From assembly GCA_023424865.1 (NCBI GenBank), contig JAFADM010000522.1, positions 1 to 8,405 of the forward strand: a stretch of 8,405 bases of DNA, in the 5' to 3' direction. The stretch is from Bacillota bacterium (GTDB lineage: Bacteria > Bacillota_A > Clostridia > DSM-8532). This document shows positions 1 through 6,198 of this stretch, piece by piece. The number at the start of each line of letters is the position of its first letter. Positions within the stretch are counted from its first letter, which is position 1. The notes under the pieces were generated by a model. It did not search any database. It was not told the origin of the DNA and was given only the letters and a program-made list of their open reading frames with translations. A program made the position numbers and the translations under genes.

Positions 1-57
1 GAAAACGAGCTAAAAGGAAAGTATGGAAAAATGCTGAAAGAAAGGCGAGGTAAGTTT

Positions 58-837
58 ATGGATAAATACGATTGCATCAATTTGGATAAAAACGCACTCC
101 ACGACGGCTATCTTGTTTTGGTAAACAGGCACAACCCGCTTCGTCAGGAGGGCAAGGACTATGAAAACGGCCTGGCAGCACGCCGCGGGTTGCTGCTTGA
201 GAAAACCTGCATGCAGAACCTTACCGCTTTAATTGAGGATATACGGGCTACGGATAAAATAACCGGGGTCAGCGGATTCCGAAGCAGGCAGGAGCAGGAA
301 AAGCTGTACAATGACTCACTGACGGAAAACGGCGAGCTCTTCACTTCACGTTATGTGGCCCGGCCCGGGCAGAGCGAGCATGAAACCGGCCTGGCGGTGG
401 ATCTGGCAGTTGCGGGAGGCGATGGGGATTTTATAAGGCCCTCCTTTCCCAACGAAGGAGCCGGCAAGAGCTTCAGACGGCTTGCAGCCCGTTATGGCTT
501 TATTGAGCGTTATAAAGAGGGTAAGGAGCATATTACCGGCATTGCCGCCGAGCCCTGGCATTTCAGGTATGTGGGCTATCCTCATGCCGCGCTGATGGAC
601 AGCATGGGGCTATGCCTTGAGGAATACACGGAATATCTGCGATGGCATCCCTTTGAAGGCAAGCACCTTTTTCATGATATGGGTGAAATTCTGGCTGAAA
701 TTTATTATACCCCGGCATATGCTGCAACCACCACGGTTCCGGTATTAAAGGATGCATCCTACCAGGTCTCAGGCAATAATCTGGACGGCTTTGTCATTAC
801 GGTGTTCCATACAAGAAGGAGTGAAAAGGGTGCATGA
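58..837 (+). CDS. VanXY/VanY-type D-Ala-D-Ala peptidase (M15 family)
   Basis: Zinc D,D-peptidase of family M15 that removes D-Ala from D-Ala-D-Ala dipeptide and/or peptidoglycan precursors. Numbered from ATG 58 (259 aa), GFRS is at 73-76, SEHETGLAVD at 106-115 supplies zinc ligands His108 and Asp115, and EPWH at 165-168 supplies catalytic Glu165 and ligand His168. EPWHFRYVG is the VanY/VanXY form. There is no signal peptide or membrane anchor, and about 80 residues follow the zinc core, which fits the cytoplasmic VanXY of vanG-type clusters better than membrane-bound VanY; this subtype call rests on memory of the family. ATG 58 is chosen because GCGAGG lies 7 nt before it. An in-frame ATG at 31 would add nine residues with a poorer site. 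The stop overlaps the next start by 4 bp, indicating coupling to the racemase. Confidence 0.88.
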   Translation: MDKYDCINLDKNALHDGYLVLVNRHNPLRQEGKDYENGLAARRGLLLEKTCMQNLTALIEDIRATDKITGVSGFRSRQEQEKLYNDSLTENGELFTSRYVARPGQSEHETGLAVDLAVAGGDGDFIRPSFPNEGAGKSFRRLAARYGFIERYKEGKEHITGIAAEPWHFRYVGYPHAALMDSMGLCLEEYTEYLRWHPFEGKHLFHDMGEILAEIYYTPAYAATTTVPVLKDASYQVSGNNLDGFVITVFHTRRSEKGA

Positions 838-2030
838 GCACAACGGCAGAAAAGCTCTACTTTACAGACACTCAGGCTGCCGGGGGCAGAAGAGCCTGGA
901 TTGATATACGACTTGACCATATTGTCCATAATGCAGGCTTTCTTAAAAGCCTGCTGCCTGAAAAAACAGGCATTATGGCGGTACTCAAGGCGGACGCCTA
1001 TGGCCATGGTGCCGGTCAAACCGGCATAGCCCTTGAAAAGCATGGTGTGTCTCACTTTGCTGTTGCGGATCTGGGAGAGGCTCTGACTCTTCGTAAAAGT
1101 GGAGTAAAGGGAGAAATTCTGATACTGGGAGCAACACCTGTAAGCGAGTACGATCTCCTTTTAAGGCACAATTTATCCCAAAGCCTTATAGGGGAGGACT
1201 ATGCCCGTGAGCTGGCCCGGGTTCTGTCTCTCCATACCCGCCGCTCGGGCAGAAAAATGAAGATTCATGTTAAGCTGGATACGGGGATGGGACGATTGGG
1301 CGAACCCTGGCACCGAAGGGATGCCCTTCGTTCCATTTATGCCTGGGATTGCTTTTCAGTGCAGGGCACCTTCAGCCACCTTTCCTCGGCCGACGGTTTG
1401 TCGGAGGAAGACAGGGATTATACCCTAAGCCAAATTATGCGCTTTTTTGATACCACGGCTTTTTTAAAAGCCTCCGGTGTGGAAACAGGACCCGTGCATC
1501 TTCAAAGCAGCTACGGTATTTTAAATTACCCAGGGCTTCCCTGCGCATTTGCCCGACCCGGAATAGCTCTCTACGGCAATCTTTCCGATAAAACCTCCAG
1601 CCCCTCCCGTGCAGCCTTTTTAAAGCCCGCCCTGTCACTTTCAGCCAGGGTGGTACAGGTTAAGCCGATGGAAAAGGATATTCCTGTGGGTTATGGCAGA
1701 CACTTTCGCATGCCTGCCAAGGGTAAAATGGCCGTTATCGCCATGGGCTATGCCGACGGACTGCCCAGAAGCCTTTCGGACAGGGGAGGAGAAGTGCTTA
1801 TCCATGGACAGAGAGCGCCCATCGCCGGGCGCATCTGCATGGATTACTTTATGGCCGACGTCACTCACATTAACGAGGTAACGGCGGGTGACACAGCTAC
1901 CCTTATAGGCGAGGATGGGGATGAGACCATAAGAGCCGAGGATTTGGCTCAAAAATGCGGAACTATAACCAATGAATTGTTCAGCCGCCTGGGCTCAAGG
2001 CTTGAGAAAAGATATTCAAACTTTTCATGA
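834..2030 (+). CDS. alr: PLP-dependent alanine/serine racemase, VanT-like specificity residue
   Basis: Fold-type III PLP racemase making D-Ala, or possibly D-Ser, for the cell wall; 398 aa, soluble, slightly longer than the usual 370-390. Seen: PLP-binding Lys52 in AVLKADAYGHG, the HVKLDTGMGRLG segment around residue 146, catalytic Tyr306 in MGYADGLPR, and the active-site segment RICMD with Cys335/Met336, where the next residue is Tyr338 rather than the common Gln. At the C-terminus TITNELFSRLGSRL carries Asn380. In Geobacillus stearothermophilus Alr this position is Tyr354, and in VanT serine racemase it is Asn696, the change linked to serine use. The VanT membrane acyltransferase half is absent. 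The start overlaps the peptidase stop (ATGA), with AAGGAG 12 nt upstream. The racemase call is near certain; serine preference is inference. Confidence 0.93.
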   Translation: MSTTAEKLYFTDTQAAGGRRAWIDIRLDHIVHNAGFLKSLLPEKTGIMAVLKADAYGHGAGQTGIALEKHGVSHFAVADLGEALTLRKSGVKGEILILGATPVSEYDLLLRHNLSQSLIGEDYARELARVLSLHTRRSGRKMKIHVKLDTGMGRLGEPWHRRDALRSIYAWDCFSVQGTFSHLSSADGLSEEDRDYTLSQIMRFFDTTAFLKASGVETGPVHLQSSYGILNYPGLPCAFARPGIALYGNLSDKTSSPSRAAFLKPALSLSARVVQVKPMEKDIPVGYGRHFRMPAKGKMAVIAMGYADGLPRSLSDRGGEVLIHGQRAPIAGRICMDYFMADVTHINEVTAGDTATLIGEDGDETIRAEDLAQKCGTITNELFSRLGSRLEKRYSNFS

Positions 2031-2050
2031 TGTTTTATTTGTATTATAAT
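2022..2050 (+). promoter_or_regulatory. Promoter of the gntR-membrane protein operon
   Basis: A perfect TATAAT (-10) at 2045-2050 is preceded after 17 nt by TTTTCA (-35, 4 of 6 matches) at 2022-2027, which overlaps the last codons of the racemase. The predicted start site is near 2057, giving a leader of about 60 nt before the regulator. The -10 lies inside a palindrome listed separately. Confidence 0.6.
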
Positions 2051-2064
2051 GAATAATACAAATA
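2036..2064. promoter_or_regulatory. Palindromic operator candidate over the -10 box
   Basis: Perfect inverted repeat with 12-bp arms (TATTTGTATTAT at 2036-2047 and ATAATACAAATA at 2053-2064) around a 5-nt spacer. It completely covers the TATAAT box, so a bound dimer would block RNA polymerase. YtrA-type GntR proteins are dimers that usually repress their own operon through such palindromes, so autoregulation by the adjacent gene is the simplest reading. No U-run follows, so it is not a terminator. Confidence 0.6.
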
Positions 2065-2092
2065 GGATTCCACTGTAAAAAAGGCGGAATCC
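2065..2092 (+). other. Hairpin in the gntR leader
   Basis: GGATTCC (2065-2071) pairs exactly with GGAATCC (2086-2092) across a 14-nt loop. It lies in the predicted 5' untranslated region, 12 nt before the GTGAGG ribosome site. It could stabilise the mRNA or influence translation; a function is not shown by the sequence. The same GGATTCC arm recurs in the leader at 3997-4013. Confidence 0.35.
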
Positions 2093-2117
2093 AATAGACA
2101 TTGTGTGAGGTTTTGGA

Positions 2118-2510
2118 ATGATTCTTAAAATGGATATGACAAGCGCTGTACCCATTTATGTACAGCTTCGCAACCAAATTGTCATGGGTATAGGACGAGG
2201 CGAGCTGGTAAAAGGCCAAGGGCTTCCCACCGTACGGCAGATGGCCCAGGAGCTGGGTGTAAACATGATGACAGTTACAAAAGCCTATACTCTTCTTCGA
2301 AATGAGGGCTTTATTGAAATTGATCGCCGACACGGTGCAAAAATCAGCCCTGTCACTCAGCCGGATACTAAATTCAGAGAAAAACTAGAGCACGAATTAG
2401 AGCTGTTAATTGCCGAATCCCAGATTAAAGGAATTTCCGGTGAGGATTTTGCGCAGTTGTGCGAAAAGCTTTATAAAAGCATGAACGGCTTTCAGCCGGC
2501 GGAGGGCTGA
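2118..2510 (+). CDS. GntR-family transcriptional regulator, YtrA subfamily
   Basis: Short GntR regulator of 130 aa, the normal size for the YtrA subfamily. The winged helix-turn-helix spans about residues 8-78: VPIYVQLRNQI forms the first helix, LPTVRQMAQELGVNMMTVTK (36-55) the recognition region, and LLRNEGFIEIDRRHG the wing. Residues 84-122 are a short helical tail for dimerisation, with none of the larger effector-binding domains of other GntR subfamilies. GTGAGG 7 nt before ATG 2118 supports this start. YtrA-type genes usually sit first in an operon and repress it; here a palindrome covers the promoter and the downstream gene overlaps the stop by 1 bp, so the target is probably the membrane protein. 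The ligand is unknown. Confidence 0.9.
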   Translation: MILKMDMTSAVPIYVQLRNQIVMGIGRGELVKGQGLPTVRQMAQELGVNMMTVTKAYTLLRNEGFIEIDRRHGAKISPVTQPDTKFREKLEHELELLIAESQIKGISGEDFAQLCEKLYKSMNGFQPAEG

Positions 2511-3904
2511 TGATGGAGAATTTATTGGCCTTCATTCTTCTTTTCAGCGCTGTTATCATTATTATTTCCTTTTATGCAACAAATCTGACAGGGCTCAAGC
2601 CCAACAGAAACATTTTGTTATGTGTAACGTTGCCTGTGGGCTGCCACGACCACCCGGAGGTTTTGTCTGTCTTAAAGGCCTATAAAAGAGCAACCCAATG
2701 GTTCTTTCTAGCCTTGGCTCTGCTCTTTTTGCCTGTTTTCCTCCTTCCTGATTCCATATCCGTTGTTTTCTCCTTTTATTTTTTGTGGATTGGTTTGACC
2801 TTGATTGGCAATACGGTTCTCCTGGGACGTTACAATAAAAGGCTTCTGGTCCTGAAAGAAGATAAGGGATGGAAAACAGGCGAGGAACGCATAGTCCGCG
2901 TTGACACGGAAGTGGTTCGTGTCAAGGATAAAATGCCCGTATCAAAGCTCTGGTATATACCTTCCTTCCTGATAGGCGCGCTGCCGTTATTTATGGCCAT
3001 CCTGAGAGGAGATGAGACCGACTCGGGATGGCTTATAGGAATAAGTGTCATATCCATCAATTTGATCTTTCTTATATGCCATTATTTTAGTGCCAGGGAG
3101 CGAACATATACAGTCTGCAGCGATACCCAAATAAATTTGGCCTATAACCGGGTTTCAAGGAGACTATGGTCCATGTGCTGGGTTATACTTTCCCTTATTG
3201 AAAGTACACTTATGACAGTCCTTTCTCTATTTCTGAACAGGGAGGAATCCTCTGAGCTTATTATCACACTCCTGGCCGGACTGTCCAGCTTAATCAGCCT
3301 TGTGGTTGTCATGTATGTTTATTCAAAAATCCGCAAGACAAGGAATGCTCTTCTATCAAGCATTGAAACCCCGATTTATACGGACGAGGATCGTTATTGG
3401 GTTTATGGCTTTTACAACAATCCCAATGACAAGCATGTTTTTGTCGAAAAGCGGGTTGGCTATGGCTTTACGCTGAATATGGCCTCCTTATCGGGCAAGC
3501 TTATTACAATTGTCTTTCCCCTTGTACTTCTAGGCGGTTTGATTGTGTTTATGTCCATATTGGATAATGTTCAGTTTGGATTAACGTTTGAGGGCAATAC
3601 GGTGAACATGCAGGCTCCATTCTACAGCTACTCCTTTCAAATTGATGAAATACAGGAAATTACAATTATGGATACATTACCAGGAGGCACCCGGACCAAC
3701 GGTGCCGCAACCTCTCAATACAGCCTGGGCAACTTTAAGTTAAAGGGCTACGGTGCGTCCAAGCTCTATGTCTATAATGACAATCCGCCGTACATTTTTA
3801 TAAAGCTTTCCGACCTTTATATTGTAGTCAACGGAAGGACAGAGGCACAAAGCCAGGAGTATTTAAAACTCTTGAACGAATTGGTTCCCCTTAAGGCGCC
3901 TTGA
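2510..3904 (+). CDS. Multi-pass membrane protein with DUF5808-like segment and PH-like C-terminus
   Basis: Integral membrane protein of 464 aa with about eight predicted hydrophobic helices (residues 3-23, 62-79, 82-105, 148-165, 172-193, 218-243, 248-272, 329-351). Before the last helix, WVYGFYNNPNDKHVFVEKR and the following GYGFTLN (297-323) match the pattern I know as DUF5808, often seen with DUF1648-type proteins beside GntR regulators. Residues about 354-457 are soluble, beta-rich and resemble a bacterial PH-like domain. The biochemical role is unknown; a part in envelope homeostasis or sensing is inferred from topology and the regulator partner. ATG 2510 overlaps the regulator stop (TGATG). 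The adjacent ATG 2513 has better spacing from GGAGG at 2501-2505 and may be the real start, a one-residue difference. Confidence 0.82.
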   Translation: MMENLLAFILLFSAVIIIISFYATNLTGLKPNRNILLCVTLPVGCHDHPEVLSVLKAYKRATQWFFLALALLFLPVFLLPDSISVVFSFYFLWIGLTLIGNTVLLGRYNKRLLVLKEDKGWKTGEERIVRVDTEVVRVKDKMPVSKLWYIPSFLIGALPLFMAILRGDETDSGWLIGISVISINLIFLICHYFSARERTYTVCSDTQINLAYNRVSRRLWSMCWVILSLIESTLMTVLSLFLNREESSELIITLLAGLSSLISLVVVMYVYSKIRKTRNALLSSIETPIYTDEDRYWVYGFYNNPNDKHVFVEKRVGYGFTLNMASLSGKLITIVFPLVLLGGLIVFMSILDNVQFGLTFEGNTVNMQAPFYSYSFQIDEIQEITIMDTLPGGTRTNGAATSQYSLGNFKLKGYGASKLYVYNDNPPYIFIKLSDLYIVVNGRTEAQSQEYLKLLNELVPLKAP

Positions 3905-3931
3905 CCGCCTTGTCCCGGGCTGATAAACTTT

Positions 3932-3960
3932 TTCATAGATTGACTTAAAAGCGCTATAAT
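3932..3960 (+). promoter_or_regulatory. Promoter of the CoA-disulfide reductase-like gene
   Basis: A perfect TATAAT at 3955-3960 with TTCATA (4 of 6) 17 nt upstream at 3932-3937. A better-looking TTGACT at 3940-3945 is only 9 nt from the -10 and cannot serve as its -35. Transcription would begin near 3967, giving a leader of about 60 nt. Confidence 0.55.
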
Positions 3961-3989
3961 GGTAAGGAGTCTTCTTTAACTCCACCATT
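3958..3989. promoter_or_regulatory. Inverted repeat at the start site of the flavoenzyme gene
   Basis: AATGGT and GGAGT (3958-3963, 3966-3970) are mirrored by ACTCC and ACCATT (3979-3983, 3984-3989), making 11 paired positions with a 2-nt bulge and an 8-nt loop. It begins in the -10 box and covers the expected start site, the place for a repressor operator. It lacks a U-run, so it is not a terminator. The binding protein is unknown. Confidence 0.4.
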
Positions 3990-3997
3990 TATCGAAG

Positions 3998-4020
3998 GAT
4001 TCCTTTAGGAATCGGAGGAG
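3998..4020 (+). other. Compact hairpin abutting a strong ribosome binding site
   Basis: GATTCC (3998-4003) pairs with GGAATC (4008-4013) over the loop TTTA, and GGAGGAG (4014-4020) follows at once, 7 nt before ATG 4028. A stem directly next to the Shine-Dalgarno can keep it exposed or protect the mRNA 5' end. The role is inferred; the pairing is exact. Confidence 0.4.
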
Positions 4021-4027
4021 CGAAAAA

Positions 4028-5395
4028 ATGCGTTATGTTTTTATCGGCGCTGTTGCGGCGGGCACCTCTGCTGCGGCCAAGGCCAGCAGAAACGACCGGA
4101 ACGGTGAGTTTGTTCTCTATGAAAGAGATTCCTTTATTTCCTATTCCAGCTGCGGGATGCCCTATTATCTGGGCGGAGAGTTTAAAAGCCGGGAAGAGCT
4201 GGCTCCCCGTGATGAGGCTTACTTTAAAAGTGCGTACGGTACAGAGGTTAAAACAAGGCATGAGGTTCTGAGTATTAACCCCAAAGATAAAACGATAGAG
4301 GTCCGAAGGCTTGATAATGGGGAAATCTTTACTGATCATTACGATAAGCTGGTTATCGCAACGGGAGCCAGCGCCTATGTCCCCCAGGTGGAGGGCTCTG
4401 ACAGAGAGCATGTTTTTGCATTAAGAACCCTTGGCGATATGGATCGCATAAAAGCTTATCTGGATACCCGAAGCCCTAAAAGCGCTGTGCTGGTGGGGAC
4501 GGGCTTTATAGGCCTTGAAATGGCGGAAAGCCTTGTAAAGCTGGGGCTTACCGTGCATTTGCTGGACAGGAAAAGCCGGGCGGTACGTATCCTGGATGAG
4601 GATATGTCGGGATATGTCACCGACTACCTGGTTGAAAAAGGCATCCATGTGCATACCTCCGCAGTGGTGTTAAAAATAGGGGAGAAAGAGGTTACCTTAA
4701 CCGACGGCAGAGTTCTTGAGGCCGATTTGGTGCTTTACTCCACGGGCGTACGGCCCAATACCGCGCTTGCAAAGGACGCGGGGATTGAGATAGGCTCAAC
4801 GGGAGCCATAAAGGTTGATTCCTACATGCAAACCAGTGTTGATTCCATTTATGCCTGCGGCGACTGCATTGAAACACCTCATCTTATTACAGGGAAACCT
4901 GCTTACCATCCGCTGGGCTCCACTGCCAATAAAACCGGGCGTATTGCAGGGGATAACCTCACAGGAGGCAGCATCCGTTTCAGGGGAATCCTGGGAACCA
5001 GTATTTTCCGTATTTTTGATAAAACCGTCGCCTTTTCGGGGTTAACGGAAAAAGAGGCTGTTGATAACGGCTTTGATGTAGTGGTGTGTCACCTGGAATA
5101 CCCAAATAAGCCTGAATACATGGGAGGCCAGGACATGATCATAAAGGCGGTGGCGGACAAAAAGGACGGCCGGCTCCTGGGTGCCCAGATTGTTGGCTTT
5201 GAAGGTGTCGATAAAAGAATCGATGTTTTCGTAACGGCTATGACCTATGGCGCCAAAGCAGAGGATTTATTCCACCTGGATCTGGCCTATGCGCCTCCCT
5301 TTGCCACTGCGAAGGACCCTGTCATGTACACGGGCATGCTTCTTGAAAGCAGCCTTAAAAAGGCACGGGACAAAAGCCACGGCCAGAAGAGCTAA
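4028..5395 (+). CDS. CoA-disulfide reductase / NADH oxidase-family flavoprotein
   Basis: FAD-dependent pyridine nucleotide-disulfide oxidoreductase of 455 aa with a single redox cysteine, predicted to reduce CoA disulfide or a related low-molecular-weight disulfide or persulfide in the cytoplasm. Seen in order: N-terminal FAD loop IGAVAAGTSAAAKA (6-19), SYSSCGMPYYLGG with redox Cys42, ATGA at 111-114, the NAD(P)H loop GTGFIG (157-162), Asp180 ending the next strand, which suggests NADH over NADPH, and the second FAD motif YACGDC (275-280). The C-terminal dimer segment DLAYAPPF (418-425) is typical of the CoA-disulfide reductase group. No rhodanese domain follows, so it is not the fused persulfide reductase. 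A water-forming NADH oxidase is the main alternative. It has its own promoter, stands alone, and converges with the thymidine kinase gene. Confidence 0.88.
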   Translation: MRYVFIGAVAAGTSAAAKASRNDRNGEFVLYERDSFISYSSCGMPYYLGGEFKSREELAPRDEAYFKSAYGTEVKTRHEVLSINPKDKTIEVRRLDNGEIFTDHYDKLVIATGASAYVPQVEGSDREHVFALRTLGDMDRIKAYLDTRSPKSAVLVGTGFIGLEMAESLVKLGLTVHLLDRKSRAVRILDEDMSGYVTDYLVEKGIHVHTSAVVLKIGEKEVTLTDGRVLEADLVLYSTGVRPNTALAKDAGIEIGSTGAIKVDSYMQTSVDSIYACGDCIETPHLITGKPAYHPLGSTANKTGRIAGDNLTGGSIRFRGILGTSIFRIFDKTVAFSGLTEKEAVDNGFDVVVCHLEYPNKPEYMGGQDMIIKAVADKKDGRLLGAQIVGFEGVDKRIDVFVTAMTYGAKAEDLFHLDLAYAPPFATAKDPVMYTGMLLESSLKKARDKSHGQKS

Positions 5396-5484
5396 AACGT
5401 AGAATTTAGAGCAAAAATCTAAAATTGAAGATGTATACCATAAGGTCTTTTCCAGCTATCCGGCAGGGATTAAGCAGAAAAACC

Positions 5485-6123
5485 CTACAGTGTCATTTTC
5501 CCGAATTTGAGCTTCATATAGACATCCAGACATACGGGGAGGTAGCGGATATCCCTGTCGTTTTCAATGGCAAGCTGCTCCCCTTCAAACACAGGCTTTC
5601 CGTTTACAAGCCGCATATTCATGGTAGCCTTACGAGGTGTGGGGCTCAAACGGCAGATAGCCCGGGTGGTAACCTCTTCAATATCCTGGGCCAGGGCAAA
5701 AAGATGGGTGCTTCCTTCAAAGGGGTTTCCAAAGGCATCCACCTTAATACCAAAGCAGATAACGGGTACCTGGCATTCAGTGACGATACGTGCCAGATCC
5801 CACACATTTTCCCTGCTCATAAACTGAGCCTCATCAATAAGAACAAGGGCTACGGGATTTCCGTTTAATTCCGCTTTTTCAATTTCTTCACTCAGGGTAT
5901 TGAATAGAAAATCCTTTTGAGACTGAATTAAAAAATCACAGGTTCTCCGAATTTCTCCGCCTTCCAGACGGCTGACAATAACGTCGCCCTCCTTGGTATC
6001 GCTATGGGGCTTAAGACAAAGCACCTTTCGGTGATTATAATGCTCGTAATCGTAAGCAATCTGCAGAAGCTGGGTGGATTTTCCCGCGTTCATAACGGCA
6101 TAGCGAAAATAGAGTTTGGCCAT
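5485..6123 (-). CDS. tdk: Thymidine kinase with an incomplete zinc site
   Basis: Class II thymidine kinase of 212 aa that phosphorylates thymidine to dTMP in nucleoside salvage. The N-terminus MAKLYFRYAVMNAGKST holds the P-loop (Lys15, Ser16), LIDEAQF (95-101) is the Walker B segment with catalytic Glu98, and PVFEGEQLAI (178-187) belongs to the substrate lasso. The four-ligand zinc site is degraded. Where Escherichia coli has Cys-Phe-Cys-Gly before RKA, this protein has CRLSPTPRKA (Cys157, no partner Cys, three extra residues), and where E. coli has CRKH it has CLDV (Cys198 only). The start is set at 6123, where homology begins, with AGGAG 12 nt upstream; an in-frame ATG at 6198 would add 25 non-conserved residues. 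It lies 75 bp after the DUF6179-like gene with no clear promoter of its own, so it is probably cotranscribed. Confidence 0.92.
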   Translation of the reverse strand: MAKLYFRYAVMNAGKSTQLLQIAYDYEHYNHRKVLCLKPHSDTKEGDVIVSRLEGGEIRRTCDFLIQSQKDFLFNTLSEEIEKAELNGNPVALVLIDEAQFMSRENVWDLARIVTECQVPVICFGIKVDAFGNPFEGSTHLFALAQDIEEVTTRAICRLSPTPRKATMNMRLVNGKPVFEGEQLAIENDRDIRYLPVCLDVYMKLKFGKMTL

Positions 6124-6166
6124 AGTTATCGTCTGCTCCTTTTTCTTATCATTGTCAGGCGGCTTG

Positions 6167-6183
6167 GCCGGAATTGTCCCGGC
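6167..6183. other. GC-rich hairpin between the DUF6179-like gene and tdk
   Basis: GCCGG (6167-6171) pairs with CCGGC (6179-6183) around a 7-nt loop, extendable by one GU and one AU pair. No U-run follows on either strand, so it is not an intrinsic terminator. In the operon transcript it would sit between two cistrons and might mark processing or mRNA stability. Confidence 0.3.
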
Positions 6184-6198
6184 AAAAACAAACCGCAT

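Noticed and set aside
1..57. Possible C-terminal end of an upstream gene, either a very basic tail ending at the TAA at 51-53 or a reading frame ending at the TAA at 11-13.
   Set aside because: Operon logic favours an upstream gene ending here, but too few codons are visible to identify a product or choose the frame, so no feature is called.
3893..3911. Possible terminator hairpin AAGGCG/CGCCTT after the membrane protein gene.
   Set aside because: Only 6 bp, overlaps the stop codon, and is followed by GTCCCGG rather than a U-run.
3989..4411. Open minus-strand frame of 140 codons opposite the start of the flavoenzyme gene.
   Set aside because: Antisense shadow of a well-supported FAD domain; no ribosome site or family resemblance.
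5402..5426. Possible bidirectional terminator TTTAGA/TCTAAA between the convergent flavoenzyme and tdk genes.
   Set aside because: Short AT-only stem with no adequate U-run on either strand; termination may occur otherwise, but the sequence does not show how.
5425..5868. Open plus-strand frame of 147 codons across the tdk region.
   Set aside because: It is antisense to a clear thymidine kinase, has no ribosome site and encodes no recognisable motif.
6124..6198. N-terminal extension of thymidine kinase from ATG 6198.
   Set aside because: Family homology starts exactly at the Met at 6123, and the AGGAG site lies inside the extension.
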